Positions 22,909 to 33,271 of a DNA stretch of 64,000 nucleotides are shown one piece after another. Numbering within the stretch: position 1 is the first letter of the stretch; every line of letters begins with the position of its first letter. The notes under the pieces were generated by a model. It saw only the letters and a list, made by a program, of their open reading frames with translations. It had not been told where the DNA came from and searched no databases. The DNA comes from Prochilodus magdalenae (taxonomy: Eukaryota; Chordata; Actinopteri; Characiformes; Prochilodontidae), in NCBI GenBank assembly GCA_024036415.1, contig JAMWET010000636.1:1-64000 (forward strand), in the 5' to 3' direction. The position numbers and the translations under genes were made by a program.

Positions 22909-25170
22909 ATGGAGAGGTCGAGAGCTGTTCTCCTCACTCTGGTCTGTAAGTGAACTGTTCCACTCTTCTACCTTCAGCACACCTGATATGGTGTATTTAT
23001 AGTAGCCTCTTCTGATCAACTCTACATTCAGCTGTTCAGGTTCTAAAGAGTATCTGGGGAACTCTGGAAAGCACGGAGAACCTAAACAGTTAGATGTACA
23101 GTGTGAAGGTGTGTGAGATCTGCTCATTCTACTGTATCTAATCTAAAGTGTGGTTGGTGTGCTGCAGTTGTTCTGTTCTCCAGGATCTCTGGAGCAGAAG
23201 TGGAGACGAGAGTGAGACCCGGAGACAATGCTGTCCTGTACTGTGACTGTGTGTGGAAGTGGGACATTAATTTAGTTTGGTTTAGAAAGTCCTCAAACGA
23301 GGATCAAACTGCTCTTGTTATATTAGCAGAAACGTTGATACAGGATTCTTTATTGCGGTTCACATTTGTGTGGAACTACTCCAACCAGACTAACGATCTG
23401 CTGGTGAAGAACGTCTCTGAGTCAGACCTGGGTCTGTACTACTGTGCTGTACAGCAGATAAAGTTTATTAAAGATGGAACTGGAGCTGAAGTCCAGAGAG
23501 ATCGATATCGTTATGGAAACAGGACCACTCGTCTGTCTCTCCTCGGTAAGGTTACTCATTCTGAAGTTACTGGTCTCTGTGTTTATCTGTTTAAGCGTTC
23601 AGCTCTGTAAATGTATGGAGAGCTTATCTACTGATTAGGGTTAGTTGTGCCTTATTGGAGTTCTGTGTTCCATTTCTCAGAGCTACTCTGTTAGTGAATC
23701 CAGTTCTTATTTCAGACACCACCTCCTCCACTCCTCCTGTATCAGACTGTAGTGTCTGCTGGAAGCTGCTGGTCAGTGTGTGTCCTGTGTGTGTTCTTCT
23801 CTCCTCCACCTGTGTGTACTGTATCTACAGATACAGAACTAAAGGTACTTCTTACTACAGAGTTGGTCACTGATGTGATGCTCCATCAGTACAGTCAGTT
23901 CACTGCATTTTATATAATTAACTGAATTGATTAAATGTAGACACTGGACTAAGATTAGATTGGCTATGTGAAGACTAGAGCTTGTATAACGTATGGGCTT
24001 TCCTATTTTTGGTAATCCACATGTTGGGAAACAGAACCTGCAGGTTGAGAACCTGGAGTAGAGTTCTATGGATGTTCTTCCTCTGTGTTTTCAGTGACTC
24101 GTTCAGGAGAACTAGAGTAGTACTGCCTAATAGATTTCTGATGCATGTTTTAAAGCACTGCTTCAATTTATTTTCAACAATTTTCAATAAATACCGGAAT
24201 TATTATAGTCTGGTATACACTAAATATCACATCTCACTCACCAACCAATCATAATACCCCACTACACCCAACAACCAACCATCTCCCACTAAACCTACCA
24301 ACCAATCATCACCCTCCACTAAACCCACCAACCAATCATCACCCTCCACTAAACCTACCAAACCAATCATCATCCCTCACTACACCCACCAACCAATCAT
24401 CATCCCTCACTACACCCACCAACCAATCATCATACCACACTAAACCCACCAACCAGTCATCACCCTCCACTAAACCTACCAACCAATCACCATCCCCCAC
24501 AAAACCCACTAACCAATCATCATCCCCTACTAAACCCACCAAGCAATCATCTGCCAATAAACCCACCAACCAATCATCATCCCCACTAAACCCACCAATC
24601 AATCATTCCCCGCTAAATCCACTAACCAATCATCATCCCCCATTAAACCGATCAACCAATCATCATCCCCCATAAAGACTGAACTCTCCATCCTGTTGGT
24701 GTACACTTACAGACTGTAGCTCTTTAGTCGCAGTGATGTGGTGGTGTAGATGGATGTTGCCTGTTTCTAGGTTTAATCTATATCAACTGAGGTAGATATG
24801 ATGCTCTGATTGTTTCATTGTCAGGTGAGAAGAAAGACAGTGAGGGGCAGAATGAGAACCAAGAGAACCTAAAAAGAACCAAATGTAGTGAGGTACTGCA
24901 GCACCCACACAGAACACATAGAACCCACATACTCTACTAATACAGGTGTTTCAGCTTTACACATTATGTACATGGAGGTTTACTGTGGAATCTCTCTGAA
25001 AGCTGCATGTATTAAACTGTCTGTAGGGTGGAGGAGCTGATGGAGGAGCTGATGGTGTTGTTTACACTTCGGTGAACATCACGAGCAGAGGACAGAACCG
25101 TCTGAAGAAGAACAGAGTGGAGCTCTCTGATATCTGTACATACTCTGAGGTAGTATATGATCAGACGTAG
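22909..25170 (+). CDS. P2: single V-set immune receptor with ITIM-like tail
   Basis: Exons 22909-22945, 23168-23545, 23716-23844, 24825-24892 and 25027-25170 join to 756 nt (251 residues). The signal is MERSRAVLLTLV, then F at the junction, then VLFSRISG. The V domain keeps YCDC, LVWFRKSS, SDLGLYYC and YGNRTTRLS, with a CDR3-like loop lacking the extra cysteines of the M genes. The stalk is short (TTSSTPPVS) and followed by CSVCWKLLVSVCPVCVLL. Exon 4 encodes a hydrophilic linker (GEKKDSEGQNENQENLK). The tail has GGGADGGADG, VVYTSV of ITIM form, TYSEV and VVYDQT. The first base after the exon 2 acceptor differs from P1 (T for G), changing C to F at the junction, which keeps the frame. A polyadenylation signal is at 25294-25299. 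The 3-4 intron holds a minisatellite. Confidence 0.88.
24245..24690. repeat. 30-bp minisatellite in P2 intron 3
   Basis: About fifteen imperfect units of the form ACCAACCAATCATCATCCC plus CACTAAACCC. The consensus period of 30 is a multiple of three, so the minus strand gives a false repetitive frame (DDDWLVG repeats). It is intronic and non-coding, but also rich in CCAAT words. Confidence 0.85.
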
Positions 25171-25299
25171 GCCTGCAGTCAGGGATTAGTTGGTTCTGTG
25201 GTTCTCCACTGATTCCATTGTCAACTTTAATGAACTGGGTTGTGTAACGAGCGCTTTGAGACTTTACAGACTGCATCTTGTTTTAATGGTATTAATAAA

Positions 25300-27120
25300 C
25301 AATAATTCTGCTAACCAGAAAAAGAGTCCTGTGGTGATGTCTTATAGCAGCCATGCTTACTCATCTAGTACATTCCTGCTCAGAATAAGAATTTCCACCA
25401 TACAATCCATCTTCCAAATAAACATTCCCAACACTGAATGTAAGCTTCTTGGACTTCTTTTGAAAAAGTGTGTTGAGTATCTGTGGAGGTAAGGGCAGGT
25501 ATGAGGTACAAGCACTAAAGCACTGTAACGAACTGACCAGGCGCCCACAGATCTAAATGATACACTGGTTCTATTCACAGAGAGCGTAAGGGTAGGCACC
25601 AAGGCTGCTGCTAACCAGAGCACCAAAACCGAAACAGTCATAACAGAGTAGGGTGAGACCAAGCCTTAACCAGACTAGACAAGTAACAGTCAAAAACCAG
25701 AATGGACCACCAAGCAAGACACAAGGACACACCAACAACACAATAACCCAAAGACAAAGTACAGACCAGAACCAAAGATCCGACAGAACACAAAGAGAGC
25801 CCTCAGTATGCAATGGAGGGTTGGCAAAAGTGATCAGGCAAACAAAGGTGAATACTAACAATGAACAGGTGGTGGGAATCAGTATTTAGGAGATGAAGAA
25901 TGGGAGTGTAGTTGGTGACTGTTGGTTGGTAGATATGTGATGTTGGAGTCATGAGTAAGAGCATGATAGGAAGAGTAATTTGGGGTGTCTGAGACAGAAG
26001 AAGAACCTGGAGGCATGACAAGCACTAAAGCAGCTCCAGAATAGTCTAATTTCACACAGTGTAGAAAGTGCTCTCTGCATGTGGTACACAGGAAGGTCCT
26101 TGGAAGGTGTTAGGACTCAGTCCATGACGCTGGGCACCAGCAGGGGGCATGGGCAGGAGAGTGGAAGAGCTGGTGGATCTGGGAACATGGAACTCCAAAT
26201 CCCAGAATCCCCATGGGTAATCAGTGCTGACCAGACACACCTGTTAGGCATGGTATAAATACATAGCCCAAACCTCTGTTAACCATCACACCCTTTAGAG
26301 GGGTGTATGGTAATGGCACTGGATAGAGGAAAGGATTGTATCCGACCGGGGTGACTTCATCAGTAGCTACAAGCACCAACATTATCAGTTCTTTCAGTTG
26401 TTGTGTATTACTCTGGATTTGGGTCCACCTCCCCACCACACACCATAACGGTAGGGAGCAGGACTGAATGTTTAAGCTGTAGGAGAGGGACTACTGACCC
26501 CTGCACTCTCCTCCAGTAGTTCCCAGTCCTGGTACTGGAGAATCCTTATCCTACATATTAAGCTCTAACATACCTGATAAATCAGCAGGTGATGAAGGCC
26601 CACCTAAGTATAAGGAGGTGTACTTGTTAGCACAGAGGATACGCTGAAATTTGTCGAGTAGGTCTGCTAGGTCATTTCCAGTCCAGAGGGATGCACAGTT
26701 CACTTTCCCAGCCAAAGGCAGCGGCCACCACCAAGGTCATCTCCTCCTCATGGAAAGCTTTTCCTCATGTATGTATTCAGTCTTGGGGTCTCTTTTCATA
26801 GAGCTGTCTCAAGGCCCAGCTTGTAACTTAATAATGGACCTCTGGATCTCCATTGTTATCCAGACCTTTACCCTAGTAGCCGGTAGCATAGACTTTATAA
26901 GCCTGTGCTTCAGGACCATGGACAGTACCAGCAGACTGCCAGCACTCTTTGAGCTACAGTTCTCTAAAAGATCTCTGAAAATGTCCATAGTGTCCCTCTC
27001 TCTCTCTTGATCATTCCACAATCACAAGCAGCTCGCAGTTTCCTTGTCCACCTCCCAGACACAGGTGGCACCTTCATTATAGTATGGAGTATGGGTTTGA
27101 GGATGGAGTCCTTGTGGTGA
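25300..27120. other. Gap between P2 and P3, repeats only
   Basis: No receptor exon is seen. It holds a TATA-containing LTR-like block at 26125-26460 (GGCATGGTATAAATACA near 26245), a dispersed repeat at 26510-26590 (GGAGAATCCTTATCCTACAT, also near 52490), and a CACCATGGACAGT-type repeat at about 26910-26990 in plus orientation. Confidence 0.5.
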
Positions 27121-27565
27121 GCACTTCAGTCGTATTTTTGCTGGTGTGATGATCTGAGAAGCCGCTGCATACGACAGTCGGTCACCCCCGGTAGTGAAAC
27201 GAGAGGCACTGACAGCTCAGTGACATGTGCAGGACCTCCTCCAGCCACATATGCTGCCTCTCATAGCAGGGCTTCCAACTGGGATTTCTCAGTAGGATAA
27301 CGCTCACCCACACATGACAGGGGTTCCCAGGAATGTCTCCACTCAGGTTTCCCAGGAATGCTCTGCAACACTTCCAGCCCGGTCATCAGATTTAACGTCA
27401 ATCAAGAAATTTTGGGATCAGCTGGGATGCCAGCTTTACCAACATACAGGTGCGCAGGATCTACAGGCTCAGCTGCAACATCTGTGGGAAAATGTGCTGC
27501 ATGATGCCATACGGAACCTGTATGCCTCCGTGCCCAACCGTGTCATCTTGTATCCAGGCTAGAAT
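27120..27565 (+). pseudogene. Tc1-like transposase 3' fragment
   Basis: In plus frames the motif QxDNAHPH (about 27290-27315, with a stop in place of one residue) is followed by LPARSSDLTSIKKFWDQLG. This corresponds to QQDNARPH and WPARSPDLNPIEHxWD of Tc1 transposases. The third catalytic acidic residue is replaced by lysine, so the element is dead. It lies directly before the surviving 3' part of the P3 V exon. Confidence 0.7.
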
Positions 27566-27676
27566 CGGCCCAACAGAGTACTAGAGCCTAGTTTCCGTGG
27601 TAGTTTACCCCAATCATTTCCTTTCACTCTAATGCACTCCAACAACTCTTTCTTGGTGGGTTATTTTTTAGTCCAC

Positions 27677-29042
27677 TCTTTAGAGTGGAACTCCTCCAGC
27701 AGTACTCATGATCTGCTGGTGAAGAAGAGTCAGATCTGGGTCTGTACTACTGCGCTCTACGTGAGAAGAAGATCACTGAAGGTGGTGTTTAGAAAGACGT
27801 TTATCGTTATGGGAACAGAACCACTCGACTCTCTCTCCTGGGTGAGATCACTCGTTCGGACTGGTTGAGTTTGGTTAGTGACGAATCTTAAACTCACCTA
27901 AAACAAGGAGTTCCACTTCTTTCTTTCAGATTCCTGTGGTGTCTGCTGGAAGCTGCTGGTCAGTGTGTGTCCTGTGTGTGTCCTCCTCTCCTCGGTCGTC
28001 TCCTCCACCTGTGTGTACTGGATCTACAGGAGCCGAGGTGAAGGTACTCTTCCAAACTCTCTAATGCTCTCTCGTTCGCTGTTTTGCTATTGGGCTAATT
28101 TAAGTCCACTGCTGTGGAACTTCTTCAATAATTCCGGATCCCTGAATTTGAGCAATGCGATCCAGGGGTGTGTCATTTGGCAACCTTCAAACATTTCTCC
28201 ACTGATCTAAAGCACCCGAGTTATGGTGCTCTAAATTCCTCTGGCTTTTTGGACCTCTAGTGTGAGCTAGGATCTTGGCAAGACTACTTAGGGAGCAGCT
28301 TAGTTAGACAGAAATTAGCAAGATTCCAGTTTTTATGTCTCCAGATCCCTGAAGGCTAGCAACGAGATCCAGGGCTGTGGAGTTTGGCTTCCTCATGGAT
28401 TTTTTTGTTTTTTTGTGGTGCCGTGACCCAGATCCGCCACATGGATTTCTAAAGTCACCTGTTGCAAGTATTCCTCTCTCCAGTGGCTTTATTAATGAGG
28501 TCCCATGTGATTAGTCAACACTGACCTGAATCAGAAGTTTTGCAACCCCTACTGCTTAGTAAAGCGGTCTGTGAGTCCACTGTGTTGTACTTCCTGTATT
28601 AACCCCTGTAAAAGGACTGTGTACACATGCTAGTTGGTTTGACTGCACGTAATACTCATATCCACCAGACTGGAAATAATTTCTGGTTTATGTCATTGAC
28701 AGGGATGGAGAAACGTGGTGAGATGGAGAGTAAGGTAGGAGATCTCACACACACTCATAAACACATTCATATACACGTTACTTAGAACACGTTCTTGTAG
28801 TGTGCTTCCAATTGTGGTCAAAGAGACATAAAAATAGAATCCTCTTCTTCACAGTTGAATTGAGAGGAAAGGTGAAGGTTCTCTTTATACACTGTCTGCA
28901 GGGTGGAGAAGATGATGTCTATTATACTTCGTTGGACTTTCCTAGCAGGAGACAGCAACGGCTGAAGACTAAGAGACTTGAGTGCTCTGATTACAGCACA
29001 TATTCTGAGGTTAAAACAGATCAGATTAATCAGATAAAATGA
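27677..29042 (+). pseudogene. P3: broken V-set immune receptor
   Basis: The remnant starts mid V exon (about 27677-27841). HDLLVKK is followed by a deletion that removes NVSE and shifts frame, then DLGLYYCALRE-type residues in another frame, a TAG within the CDR3-like loop and YGNRTTRLS. The signal exon and 5' half of the V exon are missing, with Tc1 debris in their place. The downstream exons remain clean: stalk and membrane exon 27930-28043, a 32 nt exon at 28703-28734 and the tail at 28902-29042 with VYYTSL and STYSEV, both ITIM form. Good downstream exons after a ruined V exon suggest recent loss, or selection acting elsewhere before loss. Translation as a receptor is unlikely. Confidence 0.8.
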
Positions 29043-29137
29043 CTCAGACATTAACAGGAAGGGACTGAATGGACTGAATCACATTTTAGCAGGTTCCTTT
29101 CCTGCATTTTCAGACCACCTGAAGTATTAAATTACAC

Positions 29138-29665
29138 CATCAGCCATTACATTAAGACCACCTCCTTATATCTCCACTCACTGTCCACTATATCAGCTCC
29201 ACTGACCATACAGGACACTCTGTAGGTGTACAGGTCCAGACTGTAGTCCATCTGTTTCTCTGTGTACTGTATTACCCTGTTCTTCAATGGTCAGGACCCC
29301 CACAGGACCACCACAGAGCATGTAGTATGTGGGTGGTGGATCATTTTCAGTACTGCAGTGACACTGACATGGTGGTGGTGTGTTAGTGTGAGTCTTTTGG
29401 GCAGCGTCCTGTGGGCAGTGTCCTGTGACCACTGGTAAAGGACTAGAGGATGACCAACACTGCACTGTGCAGCAGCAGATGAGCTATCGTCTCTGACTGT
29501 TGATCTACAAGGTGGACCAGCAAGGTAGGAGTGTCTAATAGAGTGGACAGTGAGTGGACACAGTGTCTAAACACTCCAGCAGCACTGCTGTGTCTGATCC
29601 ACTCACACCAGCACTACACACACTAACACACCACCACCACGTCAGTGTCACCGCAGTGCTACAGG
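29138..29665. mobile_element. Palindromic MITE-like element
   Basis: It starts with CAGCCATTACATTAAGACCA, continues through TTCTTCAATGGTCAGGACCC, and turns around near 29540 (AATAGAGTGGACAGTGAGTG). The second arm then reads back complementary sequence, for example CACACTAACACACCACCACC against GGTGGTGGTGTGTTAGTGTG. It is a non-autonomous long-inverted-repeat element of a type widespread in fish. The right arm is truncated near 29665. Fragments recur at 2340, 4040, 31995, 35580 and 36890. Confidence 0.75.
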
Positions 29666-29689
29666 AGGAATCAGAGACAGAGACAGAGA

Positions 29690-31170
29690 CAGAGAACATG
29701 GTGGAACATATGGATGTTAATGACCTCTCCGTGTTCAATAAAGACCACTGGTTTGAAAGCATGGTGCTTCCTGCGTCTCCTTCCTCTCTCGCTACAGTGT
29801 GTTATCTGTGTGGAGGTCAGTTTAACCCTGCACTGACAGAAAAGCAGTCTCTGAAATATGCCCTCTCTTCCTCTCAGAGCTGTGGGGCTGGAACCCTCCG
29901 AGATCAAGATCAGCAAACATCAGCACCTCTAGAACAAGAAGCTCAAATACAGACCTTGTAGCACATCAGACACTGTGTAGATGGACCCTGTGTAGATGGA
30001 CTCCATGACAGTCTGGTACGACACCACTGCAGTCTTTGGTGATGGTGACGTGGTGTTAAGGACAGTCGTGGTAACGGTCTGTGTGCATGTAGTCCTGCGT
30101 GGTGCAGCCTTCTGCCGATGGTGCTGCACTAACAGGATGACTCATCGAGGACACCACTGCTCGATGGATGTCTGTAATGGTGACTGTTGGGTCAGTCAGG
30201 GACAGAGATAAGACCCATCCATGCTTATGCCACTACACAGCCGAGCATGAAACATGAATCGTTGAACCTGCACAACAAGTTTCAAAGATGTGTTATTGTA
30301 TGGTGTGGTGCTTCGGTACTGTCACTGTACACTGGAGTGCTACCCTACCTGCTCCACCCAGCGGATTAAATGATAAGCTGTTTAACAAGGCCATTAAATA
30401 ATCTACACCACATGGTTTATACCAATGGTCATTGTTATCATTAAGTCTTGTAGATCCATTCAGCTCGAACATTTGACCGTTACACTGGTTGCTACCAACA
30501 GTTACCAACTTCAGGCCACTTTTAGCAGATCTGAAAGAAGGGCCCTGCCGGGTGCTTGCTCTGCGTTTCCTGTTTGTGTGCACTTGATGCTTGAGAGCCT
30601 TTATCTTTGATGTGGTGCGTGGGTGGGTGGGCTGCAGAGGAGCTTCAAACACTCCCATCTGAGGCCTTGTCTTTACAGTCCAGACTTGAACAGGTGTATG
30701 TGCAGACGCAAGTGTGTCTTAGGTTATGCTCTACTAGTCAGGGTACAACAGACACTGGTCACTTTGCTGCCCAGTCTGACCAGCAGACCATGGCAGGGAT
30801 GTGGCTGTAGTTGTAGGGTCAGCCCATGCCGTCAGCCCCCAGAGGAGGGCCTGGGTAGCACAGTGGAAGAGTAGGGGGTTCACCTTAAACTGTTATGGCC
30901 AGTTTCCCAGCAGAGATGAACCCTGTTCCTGGGCTACTCAGGAATGTGAGTGAGGATATGGGGTAAGCTCATGCCGCCAGCCCCCTGAAAGACCCTTCAG
31001 TACTTCCCAGCACCCTCCACTGAGTCACGTCTATTTTATACCTCTGTCTCTGATTCCAAAACTCAGACCACTGTTTCTGATGATACCGAGGATGCACTTC
31101 TCTCAGAGGTGGACGTGTTCATCAGGGGCAAGCAACAAAGCAAGGCACAAGGAGTTTGTCCAGACAGTTA
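29690..31170. other. Convergent gap between P3 and M2
   Basis: No family exon is visible. An open plus frame from 29690 to 29961 follows the MITE arm; it contains a CYLCGG motif but has no recognisable family. The section 30440-30700 resembles 38480-38640. The M2 polyadenylation signal (AATAAA on the minus strand) is at 31179-31174. Confidence 0.4.
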
Positions 31171-31342
31171 CCATTTATTGGTTACATGCAGTATATTTAC
31201 ATACACTGTGCATTTATATAATGTCTATGGTATATACACTGTGTAGGTGTGGGTATATATACACACCCATCATCAACAGAATAGCTGCACCCAGACAGAA
31301 TCAACCAACTCCTCAGTGTTCAGAACATCCTCTCCACCCATT

Positions 31343-33188
31343 TTAAGATTGGTCAAGTTTAACTTTAGCATATGTACAGAAGTCCGAGCTCTCCGCCCTC
31401 TTCTTCTTCTTCAGCTGTTTCTGTCCTCTGCTCGGGAGGTCCAGCGAAGCATAGCAAACATCGTCTCCTCCAACCTGTGGCTGGATAAAAGCACACTGTA
31501 CTATCCCCATGTTTGTTTTACAGGGAATCAGGCTCTAAGTGTGTAGAACTAGCTGTTGCTCTATAATCAGTTTCTGTTTAAAGGTTAAGAGCTGTTAGTG
31601 AAGCGGTCAGGACGGGTTAGCATCACAGGGACTAGCATAATGTCTTTGCACAATGCATGCTGGGTATCACAGTGAGGGACTATTATATGAGAGGCGGTTA
31701 GACGTCGCAACAAATAAGGCCTAGAAAAAGGTGGAGCCAGAGGAACATGACACACTGTGTTCAAGAATAGAGACACGTCCTGCAGTTCACTCCACAGCCA
31801 TGCAGAAACTCATCAGTGAAGCATTCACAGAGCATCAGAGACATTGGCCTACCAGCAGCGTGTGTGCATGTCACAGTACCTTGTCCCTGTTTCTACTTCT
31901 CGGTCTCTCACACTCTCCCACATCGTCTCTTTGCTCCACGGTCACTGAAATACATTTAGATACAGATCATGAAGAAGGTAGATGTTCTAGTGTTCCAGAC
32001 TGTAGTCCATCTGTTTCTCTGTGTACTGTATTACCCTGTTCTTCAATGGTCAGGACCCCCAAAGGACCCCAACAGAGCAGATAGTATGTGGGTGGTTGAT
32101 CATCCTCAGCACTACAGTGACACTGGCATGGTGGTGGTGTGTTAGTGTGTGTGGTGCTGGTTTGAGTGGATCAGACACAGCAGTGGTCCTGGACACCTCA
32201 GTGTCACTGCTGGACTGAGAATCGTCCACCAACCAAAGACTAAAGGATCCCTAACACTGCACTGTGCGGCAGCAGATGAGCCATTGTCTCTGACTGTACA
32301 TCTACAAGATGGAGCAGCAAGGTAGGAGTGTCTAATAGAGTGGACAGTGAGTACCTTTAGTTCTGCTTCTGTAGATGCAGTACACACATGTGGAGGAGAC
32401 GACTGAGGAGAGGAGAACACACACAGGACACACACTGACCAGCAGCTTCCAGCAGACACTACAGTCTGATACAGGAGGGGTGGAGGGGGTCTGGTGGGTG
32501 GAGGGGATCTGGGGTGTCATGTCTACAGTAAGAGAAAGCCAGTCGAAATAAGAGACAGCGATGGGTGCACATTGGGACTCAGTAGATCAAAATAAGGGTC
32601 CTTACGGTGGAAAGAGAGTCGAGTGGTCCTGTTTCCGTAATAGCAAACATCTTCGCAGGAACAAGCTCGAGCTCCATCTCCGGAAGATCTCTTCTTTTGT
32701 AGAGCGCAGAAGTACAAGCCGAGGTCTGACTCACTGACGTTCTTCACCAGCAGATCACTGGTTTGGTGGAAGTCGTTAGACATAGTTGAGTAGCGTGGAT
32801 GGGCCCCTCGCAGCAACATCATGTGCTCATGTGAGGAGTTCCTAAACCAAACGGTGTCAAATCCATGCCTCCAAACACAGTCACTGTGAAGAATGACATC
32901 ATCTCCAGGTCTGACTCTCATCTCCACGTCTGCTCCAGAGATCCTGGAGAACCAAACACCTGCAACAGACCAACTCGTCCATTTAAACTCACATACCTAC
33001 ATGTTCTTCAACCGAAGGCCATAACAGCTGAGCTACACTTCTCTTTGTCTATGAAGTGAATGAATTCCAGCTGTTCTGATGGTGAAGAGATGTTGGAAGA
33101 TCCACCACAGTACAGAAGTAACTGTAGAAGTAACAGTTCAAGTTTACTTACATACGAGAGTGATGAGAGCGGCTCCTGATCTCTCCAT
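31343..33188 (-). CDS. M2: single V-set immune receptor with ITIM-like tail
   Basis: Exons 33188-33152, 32959-32606, 32522-32355, 31944-31880 and 31474-31343 join to 756 nt (251 residues), all in frame. The signal is MERSGAALITLVC plus VWFSRISG. The V domain has HSDC (first cysteine of CDC lost), VWFRNSSHEHMM, SDLGLYFC and the extra loop cysteines CSCEDVC, then YGNRTTRLS. The stalk contains PSTHQTPSTPP and the membrane segment is CWKLLVSVCPVCVLLSSVV. Exon 4 (65 nt) reads VTVEQRDDVGECERPRSR and was found by an in-frame acceptor-donor search. The tail has VCYASL, an ITIM, then a basic run KKKKR and TYAKV. The intron between exons 3 and 4 holds a MITE arm that abuts the exon 3 donor. An inhibitory receptor role is inferred from the tail. 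Confidence 0.86.
31995..32350. mobile_element. MITE arm inside M2 intron 3
   Basis: This segment matches the left arm and centre of the element at 29138-29560 (TTCTTCAATGGTCAGGACCC, then GTCTAATAGAGTGGACAGTG). It ends within a few bases of the exon 3 splice donor of M2 at 32354. The right arm is absent. Confidence 0.7.
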
Positions 33189-33254
33189 CTCAGAGACTGG
33201 TGTCGGGGGGCTGATGATGGTGAGGGTGTTTGAAGTGGATGTCTGTGCTGAGAT

Positions 33255-33271
33255 CTGATTGGTCCACGTCA
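33255..33271 (-). promoter_or_regulatory. Proximal promoter module of M2
   Basis: TGACG, four bases, CCAATCAG on the gene strand, about 67 bases before the M2 start codon. Confidence 0.6.

Noticed and set aside
24339..24602. Minus-strand frame with repeated DDDWLVG
   Set aside because: It is the reverse reading of an intronic 30-bp minisatellite in P2; the period is a multiple of three, so repetition alone explains it.
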